Shown: positions 34,172 through 43,096, numbered from the stretch's first letter. The stretch is DNA of 43,438 nt from CAG-791 sp963650385 (GCA_963650385.1 CAVJLL010000017.1:1-43438), one strand, 5' to 3'. Made by a program: numbers and translations. Notes: generated from the letters alone by a model not told the origin.

Positions 34172-35266
34172 TTACCGCTCGGTGCAGGAGATGCAGGGAT
34201 CGATGGTCAGAATCATCATGGCAACATCCGCAAGCTCTGCTCCGCGGATGGTCTCAATCAGTCCCGGAATGTTCGCGAACGTAGGCGTACGATTCCGATA
34301 TCTTGTCAGGAATTTGGTTCCGTTGGCTTTTACATAATAGACCGCCTCGCCTCTTGGCTGTTCGATTCTCGCAAGGTACTCGCCGTTCGGATTCCCCTTT
34401 ACCGGAACCTCGATGGGGCCCTCCGGCATTCCTGCAATTGCCTGTCGAATGAGGTCCATGGACTGGTACAGCTCTCCGATGCGGACCTTGCATCTGGCAT
34501 AGCAGTCTCCCTCCATGGCGATCACCGGCTCAAAGCGAAGCGCTCCGTAGGCCTCGTACCCCTGCAGCCGCAGGTCTCTGTGAACGCCGGAGGCCCGCAG
34601 GAACGGACCGCAGCAGCCGAGCTCCTCGGCTCGCTCCGGTGACAGCTTTCCTACTCCGACCATGCGGGAGAGGACATCTCCGTTGCCCAGAAACGTATCC
34701 GTCACGATCCGGCATTCCTTCTCCAGTGCATCCACCGTCTGCAGAATGGTCTCCAGCATCTGCGGCGTCACATCCTTTTTCAGGCCGCCCACCTTGTTGA
34801 CAGAGAAAATAACGCGTCCGCCGGTTGTCAGCTCCAGAAGGTCCAGCACCTTCTCCCGCAGCCTCCAGCAGTCCATAAAAAGGCTCTCGAAGCCAAATGC
34901 ATCCGCCAGAAGGCCCAACCACATCAGATGATTGTGAAGGCGGGACAACTCGGCCCACATCGTGCGCAGATATTTTGTGCGCGGCGTTGTCTCGAGCCCC
35001 ATAATCGCCTCCACAGCCTCCACATAGCCCAGGCTGTGTCCAAAGGAGCAGATGCCGCAGGTTCTCTCTGCGATCAGAACGAACTCCTTAAAATCCCTCT
35101 TCTCTACCAGCTTCTCCAGACCTCTGTGGATGAATCCGATGGAGGGCATGGCATCGATGACCTTCTCATCCTGCAGGACAAGGTCCAGATGGATGGGCTC
35201 GGGGAGGACCGGATGCTGCGGTCCGAAGGGAACAATGCTGATTTTCTTGATTGAATTATCTGCCAT
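34172..35266 (-). CDS. echE: Ech [NiFe] hydrogenase large subunit EchE
   Basis: A 364-residue catalytic subunit of a group 4 energy-converting hydrogenase (NuoD-like). Both nickel-binding CxxC pairs are present: Cys70 and Cys73 (RTCGICSFGH) near the N-terminus, Cys358 and Cys361 (DPCISCTER) at the very end. This separates it from NuoD of complex I, which lacks them. Only three residues follow the last Cys, so there is no tail for a maturation protease to remove, and no protease gene is seen here. The ATG at 35266 has TTGGAGAAG upstream. A short copy of the structured repeat lies between it and echD. Confidence 0.95.
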   Translation of the reverse strand: MADNSIKKISIVPFGPQHPVLPEPIHLDLVLQDEKVIDAMPSIGFIHRGLEKLVEKRDFKEFVLIAERTCGICSFGHSLGYVEAVEAIMGLETTPRTKYLRTMWAELSRLHNHLMWLGLLADAFGFESLFMDCWRLREKVLDLLELTTGGRVIFSVNKVGGLKKDVTPQMLETILQTVDALEKECRIVTDTFLGNGDVLSRMVGVGKLSPERAEELGCCGPFLRASGVHRDLRLQGYEAYGALRFEPVIAMEGDCYARCKVRIGELYQSMDLIRQAIAGMPEGPIEVPVKGNPNGEYLARIEQPRGEAVYYVKANGTKFLTRYRNRTPTFANIPGLIETIRGAELADVAMMILTIDPCISCTER

Positions 35267-35280
35267 AATCTTCTCCAACT

Positions 35281-35352
35281 ACCCGGCGTCCGGCGACGGG
35301 TCCCGGCAAGGCTGTACACATGTATCCGCCGCACAGTCACCTGTCAGCCTGT
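35281..35352 (+). repeat. Possible degenerate copy of the structured repeat inside the ech operon
   Basis: GACGGGTCCCGGC (35295-35307) matches the 5' block of the long repeat with one change, and TCCGCC then CTGTC further on resemble its 3' block. Pairing between the ends is imperfect. It fills most of the echD-echE gap. Confidence 0.4.
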
Positions 35353-35364
35353 ATCAGAACGCAC

Positions 35365-35817
35365 TTATCGGAACGGCGTCGGGATCACCGTGCGGAACAG
35401 CTTTCCGTTAAAGTCGTAGTTCATCATATCGATTTCAATCCCGTACAGATCATGGATCTCATTCTCGTACAGATACGCCACCTCATAAATGCTGGTGATG
35501 CTCGAAATCCGGTCCTCTCCGTGTACGGTCAGGCGAAGACTGCGGATCGCATAAGCAAGGCCGAAGGTGTACAGAATTTCATATGTGTTCTCGGCCACCT
35601 TGGTCGCACAGATCTGAATCAGCCGCCACTCGTCATGATGGATTCTGGTCACTGCATCCAGAAGCTCTCTTGGATGGATTTCCTCCACCGGCATGGCGGG
35701 GGTTCCTGTTTCTTCCGCGGAAGCAATGTCCGAAACGGCAGGTGCGGGCTTCCTGGTGGAAGCGACCTGTGCAAGTGTTTTGCCGGCTGCTGCCAGCTTT
35801 TCATTCATGTCTGCCAT
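35365..35817 (-). CDS. echD: Ech hydrogenase subunit EchD (NuoC-like)
   Basis: A 150-residue subunit similar to NuoC, which packs against the large subunit in the peripheral arm. The NuoC-like part includes YLYENEIHDLYGIEIDMMNY, the conserved block of the family. The first 50 residues form a linker rich in Ala, Pro and Glu (TRKPAPAVSDIASAEETGTP), longer than I expect for EchD. The ATG at 35817 has GGAGGAAGAG upstream, inside the end of echC (17-bp overlap). Confidence 0.85.
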   Translation of the reverse strand: MADMNEKLAAAGKTLAQVASTRKPAPAVSDIASAEETGTPAMPVEEIHPRELLDAVTRIHHDEWRLIQICATKVAENTYEILYTFGLAYAIRSLRLTVHGEDRISSITSIYEVAYLYENEIHDLYGIEIDMMNYDFNGKLFRTVIPTPFR

Positions 35818-36394
35818 GAAGCTCTTCCTCCTGTTCCCTGCGCATCGCTGCCCGCGCCTCATCCGAGGCCTTGATCTGTGCGGCGATCTTCTCCTCCTGG
35901 CGCCTGCCCGCCTCGCTCTGACTGCAGGCATTGTTCTCCAGCGACCATTCCTTTTCCTCGGCGGGAAGGCCCTTTTTCATCCGTTCCCGCTTGGCATCCA
36001 GAATGGCCAGCGCCTTCACCACGCCGTCAATGATGGATTCCGGCCTGGCAGCGCATCCGGGAACATACACATCCACCGGAATCACCTTGTCCACGCCGCC
36101 CATGATGTTGTAGCACTCCTTGAAAACACCTCCGTCGCAGGCACAGATTCCGACAGCCACCACCACCTTCGGATCCGGCATCTGCGAATACAGCTGCTGC
36201 ACTACCATGCGGTTCTGAAAGTTCACCCCGCCGGTAATCAGGAATACATCCGCGTGCTTGGGATCGCCGGTGTTGATGATGCCGAAGCGCTCCAGATCAT
36301 AGCGAGGCGTGGTCGCCGCCAGCACCTCAATATCACATCCGTTGCAGCTGGATCCGTCATAATGCAGGACCCAGGGAGATTTTGAAACCTTCAT
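35801..36394 (-). CDS. echC: Ech hydrogenase small subunit EchC (NuoB-like)
   Basis: A 197-residue NuoB-like subunit that holds the proximal [4Fe-4S] cluster next to the NiFe site. The ligands are Cys17 and Cys20 (SSCNGCD), Cys84 (VGICACDGG) and Cys114 (YVPGCAARPE). After about residue 145 there is a charged, helical C-terminal extension (KRERMKKGLPAEEKEW onward). The ATG at 36394 follows AGAGGA. A 9-bp hairpin (36408-36430) lies between echB and this start. Confidence 0.93.
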   Translation of the reverse strand: MKVSKSPWVLHYDGSSCNGCDIEVLAATTPRYDLERFGIINTGDPKHADVFLITGGVNFQNRMVVQQLYSQMPDPKVVVAVGICACDGGVFKECYNIMGGVDKVIPVDVYVPGCAARPESIIDGVVKALAILDAKRERMKKGLPAEEKEWSLENNACSQSEAGRRQEEKIAAQIKASDEARAAMRREQEEELHGRHE

Positions 36395-36407
36395 TGTCCT
36401 ATCCTCT

Positions 36408-36430
36408 GTGCCGCCGTCAGCCGGCGGCAC
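36408..36430 (-). other. Intra-operon hairpin before echC
   Basis: GTGCCGCCG pairs with CGGCGGCAC around a 5-nt loop, next to the echC ribosome site. It has no T-run, so regulation of echC translation or mRNA processing is more likely than termination. Confidence 0.45.
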
Positions 36431-36466
36431 TGAAACATTCGATTTTCATAATTATTCAGCGTTTTC

Positions 36467-37348
36467 TCAATGATCCAGCAGCATCAGGATCAGCATGTTG
36501 CCGCCGCCGGCCACCAGCGTGGTCCCCCAGGTGAATGCCAGCATTCTCTCCCAGCGAACTCTTGGGAAGACGTTATCGCACAGCGTCATTCCGAACATGA
36601 CGACCAGTGCCGCCGCAATGGCATACACAAGAGAAATCGGATCCTTATACAGGAAAAACAGTCCCGTAAGCGTCACCATCAAAAACAGCTCATACCACTC
36701 GGACAGCTCCACAAAGCCCAGAACACTGCCGGAAATATCCGTGGTCACACCCTTTACCATTTCCTGATGCGCATGGTGCGAGGTGCTGATGTCGTAGGGC
36801 GACTTGCGCAGCTCAATCGGCAGGACCACGAGAAATGCAAAGAAGATTCCCGGCGTCTTCACAATGGCAGGAAGCTCGCAGCGAACCATATCCTTCACCA
36901 TAAAGCTTCCGGAGGAAAGATACAGACCGATGCACAAAAGCAGGAGAATCGGCTCCGCACAGGCCATCTGCAGCATCTCTCTCTGGGCGCTCATGTTGGA
37001 ATACGGTGCACTTGCTGAAAACGCCGCAAGACAGAGCATCATCTCTGCCAGCGTCAGCGAGAAGATCGCCAGCAGAATGTCCTGCCCGGCATAGATGATC
37101 CCGATGGACAGCATCAGGAACAAAAGGTGCCCTACCACCAGGAAATGCTGCAGGCCGTTCACAATGTAGGCCTTTTTCTGGAAGAATTTGCTGATGTCAT
37201 AAAACGGCTGCAGCAGCGGCGGTCCCTGACGTCTTTGCATTCTTGCTGCCAGGAAGCGGTCTGTCCCGGACAGAAAACCACCGATCAGCGGTCCGATCAC
37301 CAGAATGGAAACCACTGCCAGACTTAATTTGCCGATAATCGATGCCAT
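36467..37348 (-). CDS. echB: Ech hydrogenase membrane subunit EchB (NuoH-like)
   Basis: A 293-residue integral membrane subunit of the NuoH/HyfC type, which connects the soluble catalytic arm to the ion-pumping antiporter subunit. About eight hydrophobic segments are seen, with the conserved cytoplasmic stretch RRQGPPLLQPFYDISKFF near the N-terminus and the acidic PIELRKSPYDIS loop typical of NuoH-like proteins. The ATG at 37348 shares a base with the echA stop (TAATG), so the two are translationally coupled. Confidence 0.93.
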   Translation of the reverse strand: MASIIGKLSLAVVSILVIGPLIGGFLSGTDRFLAARMQRRQGPPLLQPFYDISKFFQKKAYIVNGLQHFLVVGHLLFLMLSIGIIYAGQDILLAIFSLTLAEMMLCLAAFSASAPYSNMSAQREMLQMACAEPILLLLCIGLYLSSGSFMVKDMVRCELPAIVKTPGIFFAFLVVLPIELRKSPYDISTSHHAHQEMVKGVTTDISGSVLGFVELSEWYELFLMVTLTGLFFLYKDPISLVYAIAAALVVMFGMTLCDNVFPRVRWERMLAFTWGTTLVAGGGNMLILMLLDH

Positions 37349-39282
37349 TACAATGCCCTCCCCACGATAATCATGATGAAGGTGATCAGGATCGCCGTCG
37401 AGAGGAACAGACACGGCTTCATGATCTTCAGCTCACCGATGAAATCAATCATGTACCAGTTGGACATGTACACGCTCTGCACATCTCCGAAGGAATTCAG
37501 GAAATGCCGGTCATCCGCTGCATTGACGCCGGACATATAGGATCTGGTGTTGTGCTCCGTGATGCCGCCGCGGTGCCTGGAAATAAATACGCCGGCAATC
37601 GGAAGGGCAACGACCAATGCAAACATAAAGAGCATGACGATAATGTCCGAGCCGCCGATGACCGCCGTGACATCCTGGCGGAACATCTGGCTTAAAACCG
37701 GCTGGACCATGCGGGTGGAGATGAACGGGAACAGGAAGCACATCGCAACGACCAGTGCCGCCAGCGGAATGATGGACTGCCACTCGCCGCGGTGCGTCGT
37801 ATCCTTCAGTGCCTGGGACTTGTGTATGACGGCGAAGAGCTTTCCCAGCCACTTGCCCCAGTACAAAGACGTGCTCGCCGTACCGAACAGCAGGAACAGC
37901 ACCAGCCACACGCTGTTGGAATCGATGAAGGACTTCAGGGCTGCCCACTTGGCAATCAGCATGCCGAACGGTGCCAGATACATGCCGCAAATACCGATGA
38001 TCATAACGACAGCGAGCCTTGGCAGCTTGATGATCAGTCCATGCATATCCTCAATGTTGCGGGACCCGGTCACGTTCTCGACCGCGCCCACGCACAGGAA
38101 CATCAATGACTTGGAAACCGCATGGAAAATAACCAGCATCACGCCTGCCCACACCGCCTCCGGGCGGCCGACACCGGCACAGGCAACAATCAGTCCGAGA
38201 TTCGAGATCGTCGAATGTGCCAGCACACGTTTTCCGTCCGAGGTTGCAATCGCCATAAGCGAAGCGGCAAAAAACGTAAAGCCTCCGATCAAGGTGACCA
38301 GAACGCCGGTGAGCGTCCCCTCCAGCATCGGAGAAATGCGAATCAGAAGATAGACACCCGCCTTCACCATGGTGGCAGAGTGCAGAAGGGCTGAGGTCGG
38401 CGTCGGTGCGACCATGGCTCCCAGCAGCCACCCGCAGAACGGAAACTGCGCGCTCTTGGTCATCGCCGCAAAGGCCAGCATCACCAGAACGATCATGACA
38501 CCGGGACAGGCTGCCTTATCCACAGCAATCAGCTCCGACAGATTCGTCAGTTTCAGCTGCAGTGCTGAGTAGAGGATCGCGACCATAAAGCCGCATCCGC
38601 CCAGCAGATTCATCCAGAGTGCCCGGAAGGAATTCCGGATCGACTCCGGCTGCTTGTTGTAGCCGATCAGCAGGAAGGAGCACACCGAGGTGATTTCCCA
38701 GAAGAAGTACAGCCATGACATGTTGTCGCAGAACAGAAGGCCGAACATGGCTCCGAGGAACACAAAGAGCATTGCCAGAAACCAGTTGGAGCGCTCCGGA
38801 TAATCGCGGTGATGCTGGTGATAATCCTTAATGTAGCCGACGGCATAGATGCAGATCAGGCTTCCGACAATTCCGACGATCAGGCACATGATGACGGTCA
38901 GATTGTCCACATGAAAATGAGCGGCCCCCTCCGGCACCCTTCCGGATAAATCCAAGGCCAGCATCGGGATCGTTCCTGCCCAGGACAAAAGAGCAGCATA
39001 GATCTTCCGGTATCGGAACGCGTAATAGGTTACGATACCCATAAGTACGACCTCTCCGGCCATGATCAGGTGATCCGCCGTTTCCGCCCTTGTGAGAAGC
39101 TCGTAATCCTCTCTTCCGCTCAGCACAAAAACCGCAAGGTAAATCACGGCCGTCATAATGGCCAGTGCCGCCCCCTTGACGAGTGCCTTGCGCACTGCAT
39201 AAACCCGTTCACTGCTGCCCAGAACAAAAAGAAAAAAGGCAACAACAAACGGGAAGAAAATCAGGAACTCAATTATTTTCAT
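37348..39282 (-). CDS. echA: Ech hydrogenase antiporter-like subunit EchA (NuoL-like)
   Basis: A 644-residue polytopic subunit related to NuoL/MrpA antiporters, which moves H+ or Na+ as electrons flow from ferredoxin to protons. It has many hydrophobic segments and the family core around SWLYFFWEITSVCSFLLIGY, with FPFCGWLLGAMVAPTPTSAL and LHSATMVKAGVYLL downstream, including the conserved Lys residues. It is first in the operon; GGAGGGG precedes the ATG at 39282. The candidate promoter is at 39403-39431. The complete set echABCDEF supports ferredoxin-driven H2 formation coupled to ion export. Confidence 0.93.
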   Translation of the reverse strand: MKIIEFLIFFPFVVAFFLFVLGSSERVYAVRKALVKGAALAIMTAVIYLAVFVLSGREDYELLTRAETADHLIMAGEVVLMGIVTYYAFRYRKIYAALLSWAGTIPMLALDLSGRVPEGAAHFHVDNLTVIMCLIVGIVGSLICIYAVGYIKDYHQHHRDYPERSNWFLAMLFVFLGAMFGLLFCDNMSWLYFFWEITSVCSFLLIGYNKQPESIRNSFRALWMNLLGGCGFMVAILYSALQLKLTNLSELIAVDKAACPGVMIVLVMLAFAAMTKSAQFPFCGWLLGAMVAPTPTSALLHSATMVKAGVYLLIRISPMLEGTLTGVLVTLIGGFTFFAASLMAIATSDGKRVLAHSTISNLGLIVACAGVGRPEAVWAGVMLVIFHAVSKSLMFLCVGAVENVTGSRNIEDMHGLIIKLPRLAVVMIIGICGMYLAPFGMLIAKWAALKSFIDSNSVWLVLFLLFGTASTSLYWGKWLGKLFAVIHKSQALKDTTHRGEWQSIIPLAALVVAMCFLFPFISTRMVQPVLSQMFRQDVTAVIGGSDIIVMLFMFALVVALPIAGVFISRHRGGITEHNTRSYMSGVNAADDRHFLNSFGDVQSVYMSNWYMIDFIGELKIMKPCLFLSTAILITFIMIIVGRAL

Positions 39283-39402
39283 GTTATTCCCCTCCGGCAT
39301 GTCGGCAGCCGATCTGATGTGACGATTCCACGGTGCCGGTCCGTGCAGCCGCGGCATTTATTGTGTCATTTTCCACAACGAATCGCGTCCGCAGCTGTAT
39401 TT

Positions 39403-39431
39403 TATATATATTATGCCGTTTTCCAACGCAA
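39403..39431 (-). promoter_or_regulatory. Candidate promoter of the ech-hyp operon
   Basis: On the minus strand TTGCGT (39431-39426) and TATATA (39408-39403) are spaced by 17 bp in an AT-rich stretch, about 120 bp before echA. Alternative -10 boxes overlap it. Confidence 0.45.
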
Positions 39432-39433
39432 AA

Positions 39434-39468
39434 CAAGCCTTGACATGTCAAGGAAATGTCAAGGCTTG
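39434..39468 (-). terminator. Terminator of the GntR/ABC operon
   Basis: CAAGCCTTGACAT (39434-39446) pairs perfectly with 39456-39468 over a 9-nt loop. On the minus strand it is followed by TTTTGCG. It lies 97 bp after the permease stop and directly before the ech promoter. It contains the 16-bp palindrome CCTTGACATGTCAAGG. Confidence 0.7.
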
Positions 39469-39486
39469 CTATGTATCAAAGGCCAT

Positions 39487-39546
39487 CCGCCAACAAGGCG
39501 GCGGGTCCTGGCTCAGGACATTTTCTGCCGCCCCGCCGCACGGCTG
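39487..39546 (+). repeat. Short copy of the structured repeat, after ABC permease gene
   Basis: GGGTCCTGGC (39503-39512) and AGGACATTTTCTGCC (39515-39529) correspond to the outer parts of the long repeat with the centre missing. GTCCT pairs with AGGAC at the tip and GGCGGC with GCCGCC below it. A CCGCC/GGCGG hairpin adjoins on the left. Confidence 0.55.
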
Positions 39547-39564
39547 GAATTCCAGTTCTGTCTG

Positions 39565-41700
39565 CTACTCCGGGATCTCCTCGGCGTTTGCCGCCAGGTC
39601 CTCCAGTACGAAGTCCGGTATCTCTCCCTTCTTAAAGTACAGGCTGTACGAATAGGCATCGGCGGTTGTGGAAAGCGTCTGGTTCACCGAAAGGCTGTAG
39701 TCCAGCTCGTCGTTCTTCTTCCAGTTGCTGGAAACCTGCATGATGCAGTGATCCAGGATTTCCTGAATCTGCTCCGGATCGGTATAGGACACCTGTGAGG
39801 TCGTCGTGTCCTCATATTGATAAATCCGGATCTCCGACAGCTGCCAGGCCTTGCCGGATTCCGGCAGGAGGTCGTATTTTTCCAGGAAGGCCAGTGTATT
39901 CTTATAAGACGGATACACGTCATATTCCTGATCAATGGTACCGACGCGTGCCCGCAGGACCAGGCGCCCGATGCTGTTCTCTGTGGACAGCTGCGTGTAG
40001 GAGTAATTCTCCAGATCCTTTTCGTAGGCCTTAGCAAATTCCTCATACAGTGCTCCGGAAGCCTTCCGCACATCGTATCCGTTGTAGAAGCTGATCGTTC
40101 CGGTCTCCTTTGCTGCCTGCCGCGTCTCCTTTTCGGTATAGATCGGAATGAGTCCGGTCTTATATTCCGTGCTGGAAACCACCTTGTCCAGGACGGAGGC
40201 CTCTGTCGTATACGGGATAATAATGGAACGATAGACCGACCGTCCGTTCTTCAGACGGTAGCATACGACAGCGCTCCACCCTGCACTTTCATCGGAGGAA
40301 GTGTAGGAATAGCTTCGCTGCAGCTCCATAGCAGGACGCGTGATCTCCTCCAGTGCCGCAATGTCCGTGAGCTTCATCCGCTCCAGCACCTGTGTATCGC
40401 TGCCGCTGTACGGTTCCTCCGCACTCTCATAATAGAAGATATTATCGCTGTACACATAAAGAGCAGCACTCTCCACCTTATCCGGCTCCGGCACATACCG
40501 ATCGTATCCGGTGAGGTCATAACGGAAAACGATGAAAATCAGGGCTGCGGCCAGAGCTGCGGCAATGATTTCGCCGAAGTGTCCGAAGAACTTCCAGATG
40601 TCCAGCTCATAAATAATTTCGATGATGCCGGCGCACAGAACCGCTGCAACGATGATGCCCAGCAGTACAAATACGGTTCCTGTTCTGGACTCCGCCGAGC
40701 CGAACAGACGAATCACAATAGTTCCCGCGAACAATCCTGCCGCGGCACTGATGACGATTCGCACAAAGCAGCGGACCGGGCGGTACAAAACGGTCCGGCC
40801 GGCATACTCCGTTTTCCGCATGTTGTAGAGCTTCACCGCGATCAGAAGGAAAATAACGCTGACAACCAGCGATGCAAGATCCGCTTTCCAGGAGACCGCA
40901 AGCAAAGACCGCAGACCATCGGCTGTAATCCCGGAATAAGTCAGGGCACTGGAGTAATGATTGGAAAGCCACCGCCGCGGCGCTCCGCTGTTGTAGAGCG
41001 GGGACAGCATAAACGCAGGATCCTTATTTCCGAGATAGGTCCAGGTCTTAAAATACGAGCTCTCCAGATAGAGAAGAACGTCCTTAATCACCTGATCGGC
41101 TGCGAGGACAAATGCTGCCAGAATGCCGGAGATAATCAGATTCCCTGACAGCATGACCGCTGTAATGCCGATGCTGTAGGAACCCAGGAACAGAATTGTC
41201 AGACGAACCAGCTGCACCATGGCATCCAGGAACGTGATGCCGTTCATGGCCCCCATGAGCGCCGCACAGCCGGTCGAGAGCAGCATGCAGACCGCCAGCG
41301 GCAGCTCGAACATCAGAAAGCCGTTGATGTAGACCGCCCGGAAGCGTTCCATCCGGGATACCGGCTGGCTCTCATAGAAATCCTGCCGGTCCATGCTGAA
41401 CAGATACGAAAACCCCTGAATTGCCAGCACGACAGCGATGACAACAACCGCTTCACTGAAGCTCTGCCGTATGCCGATCCAGGTCCCCACCTCGCCCAGC
41501 CGCTGATTCAGTGTCTGCTGCGCCGTAAAATTCTGCATTGCCGCCGATTCATTGCTCCTGGCGATCAGCATGATGACCGCCACCGGATAATACAGAACCA
41601 TGTATAAAATAATGGCAGCCATCAGCCACAGGCGCCTACGCAGAATCTGACGCTGCAGAATATGAAACCTGCTGCCCTTTTTCTGTTTGCACTCACTCAT
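39565..41700 (-). CDS. ABC-2-type transporter membrane protein with large extracellular domain
   Basis: A 711-residue membrane protein that probably forms an exporter with the ATPase encoded just upstream. The first 390 residues contain two blocks of hydrophobic segments; the last 300 are hydrophilic and rich in Tyr, Ser and Thr (for example SYSYTSSDESAGW), most likely outside the membrane. AGGAGG precedes the ATG at 41700. GntR-ATPase-permease triplets of this kind in Bacillota often respond to cell-envelope stress, but the substrate is not known. I do not recognise a finer family. Confidence 0.7.
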   Translation of the reverse strand: MSECKQKKGSRFHILQRQILRRRLWLMAAIILYMVLYYPVAVIMLIARSNESAAMQNFTAQQTLNQRLGEVGTWIGIRQSFSEAVVVIAVVLAIQGFSYLFSMDRQDFYESQPVSRMERFRAVYINGFLMFELPLAVCMLLSTGCAALMGAMNGITFLDAMVQLVRLTILFLGSYSIGITAVMLSGNLIISGILAAFVLAADQVIKDVLLYLESSYFKTWTYLGNKDPAFMLSPLYNSGAPRRWLSNHYSSALTYSGITADGLRSLLAVSWKADLASLVVSVIFLLIAVKLYNMRKTEYAGRTVLYRPVRCFVRIVISAAAGLFAGTIVIRLFGSAESRTGTVFVLLGIIVAAVLCAGIIEIIYELDIWKFFGHFGEIIAAALAAALIFIVFRYDLTGYDRYVPEPDKVESAALYVYSDNIFYYESAEEPYSGSDTQVLERMKLTDIAALEEITRPAMELQRSYSYTSSDESAGWSAVVCYRLKNGRSVYRSIIIPYTTEASVLDKVVSSTEYKTGLIPIYTEKETRQAAKETGTISFYNGYDVRKASGALYEEFAKAYEKDLENYSYTQLSTENSIGRLVLRARVGTIDQEYDVYPSYKNTLAFLEKYDLLPESGKAWQLSEIRIYQYEDTTTSQVSYTDPEQIQEILDHCIMQVSSNWKKNDELDYSLSVNQTLSTTADAYSYSLYFKKGEIPDFVLEDLAANAEEIPE

Positions 41701-41714
41701 CGCTTTCCTCCTGC

Positions 41715-41733
41715 GCCGCAGCGTTTCTGCGGC
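41715..41733 (-). other. Hairpin between ATPase and permease genes
   Basis: GCCGCAG (41715-41721) pairs with CTGCGGC (41727-41733) over 5 nt. It lies just upstream of the permease ribosome site and could adjust the ATPase/permease ratio. Confidence 0.4.
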
Positions 41734-41834
41734 CGCGCTCAGTATAACCGTATTGCTTCAGGATCCCGGCTGCAAAACGGCTTTTCTCTTTCTGCCGGCC
41801 GATCATGCAGCCGAATGGGCTCCGAACAGTCAAC

Positions 41835-42740
41835 TTAATCCAGAATGAATTTATGGATATCGTATCCCACCACTTCCGTTTCGCTGATGAAAACCTCCTC
41901 CAGTGTGAGCGGCAGGATCTCGAAGAACACCATGCTCACGCAGCGGAAATGCTGCTCCACCTCCTCACGGCTTCCGCGGATGACGAGCGTAGAAAGCCGT
42001 CCTCTTGTATCCTCCCGGATGATCTGCAGCCCATCGAGTGCAGCCGCCTTGTCCTCCTCCGAGGTAAATACACACTGCACCTTCTGGACCGAATTCTTCA
42101 TCTCCTCCATATCCTTGGAGAGCAAAACGCCTCCCTGGTGCAGCAGTCCCACGTGGTCGCAGATGTCCTCAATTTCGCGAAGGTTGTGCGAAGAAATCAC
42201 CGGCGTCAGTCCGCGGTCCTCCATATCCTTTGCAAAGAGGCTCTTGACCGCCTGCCGCATGACAGGATCCAGGCCGTCGAAAGTCTCATCGCAGAAAAGG
42301 TACTTTGTACCGGCGCACAGACCCAGAATCAGGGACAGCTGCTTTTTCATGCCCTTGGAAAAGGAAGCAATTCTACGCTCCGGATCCAGTCCGAAATCCT
42401 TCATCATCTTTCCGAAGCGATAAGAAGAAAAGTCCGGATAGAGCTCTGCAAAATAGCGGCTCATCTCCTCCCCGTTTGCATTCGGGAAGAAGTAAAAATC
42501 GTTGGGGATAAAGAAAATATTCCTCTTCATTCCCGCATTGTCATAAACCGGCTCCCGGTCAATGCAGATGGTGCCCTCGTCCTGCTTCATCACGCCGGCC
42601 AGCATCCGAAGAAGCGTACTCTTTCCGGCGCCGTTGGTCCCCAGAAGACCAAAGACCTGTTTATCTTCCATGCGAATAGACACATGGTTCACCGCAACGC
42701 AGTCCTCAAATGCCTTGGTCAGATTCATTGTCTCGATCAT
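41835..42740 (-). CDS. ABC transporter ATP-binding protein
   Basis: A 301-residue ATPase that would power the permease encoded downstream. Walker A is GTNGAGKST (residues 34-42). The signature is a variant (SFSKGMKKQL instead of LSGGQ), Walker B reads YLFCDETFDGLDP, and the switch His is in ISSHNLREIEDI. The C-terminal 80 residues form an extra domain seen in YtrB/EcsA-like subunits. The ATG at 42740 overlaps the GntR stop by four bases (ATGA), showing a GntR-ATPase-permease operon. Confidence 0.9.
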   Translation of the reverse strand: MIETMNLTKAFEDCVAVNHVSIRMEDKQVFGLLGTNGAGKSTLLRMLAGVMKQDEGTICIDREPVYDNAGMKRNIFFIPNDFYFFPNANGEEMSRYFAELYPDFSSYRFGKMMKDFGLDPERRIASFSKGMKKQLSLILGLCAGTKYLFCDETFDGLDPVMRQAVKSLFAKDMEDRGLTPVISSHNLREIEDICDHVGLLHQGGVLLSKDMEEMKNSVQKVQCVFTSEEDKAAALDGLQIIREDTRGRLSTLVIRGSREEVEQHFRCVSMVFFEILPLTLEEVFISETEVVGYDIHKFILD

Positions 42741-43096
42741 TTCGCCAGTTCACCCGCCTTTCGATATAATTCCTCCCGGTCCAGACCCAAATCATCGGCC
42801 TCCTTCAGAAGCTGCGCCATCTTCCCGGCCAGGTCGTTCTTCTTATTCTCCATCAGCTCGCCTCCGCCGCTGACGTAGTTGCCCTTTCCCTTTACGGTAT
42901 ATAAAAAGCCCTGCCGCTCGAGCTCCGCGTAAGCCTTCTGCACCGTATTCGGATTGGTGGACAGCTCCATCGCCAGTGAACGCACCGACGGCATCTGCTC
43001 CCCCGCTTCCAGCACCCCCTTAAGGATCAGGGTCTTGTATCGTTCCGAGATCTGCTCGTAAATCGGTCTCGAATCCCGATAATCGATCAAATCCAT
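42737..43096 (-). CDS. GntR-family (YtrA-like) regulator
   Basis: A 119-residue regulator: an N-terminal winged helix-turn-helix (PIYEQISERYKTLILKG, then MPSVRSLAMELSTNPNTVQK) and only a short helical C-terminus, typical of the YtrA subgroup that represses a linked ABC transporter operon. The ATG at 43096 has AGGAAGGAG upstream; the longer open frame runs back into the structured repeat and is not coding. It is the first gene of its operon. Confidence 0.9.
   Translation of the reverse strand: MDLIDYRDSRPIYEQISERYKTLILKGVLEAGEQMPSVRSLAMELSTNPNTVQKAYAELERQGFLYTVKGKGNYVSGGGELMENKKNDLAGKMAQLLKEADDLGLDREELYRKAGELAK

Noticed and set aside
34172..39282. Complex I (Nuo) fragment instead of a hydrogenase
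   Set aside because: EchE keeps both nickel CxxC pairs and hyp maturation genes follow; no NuoE/F/G.
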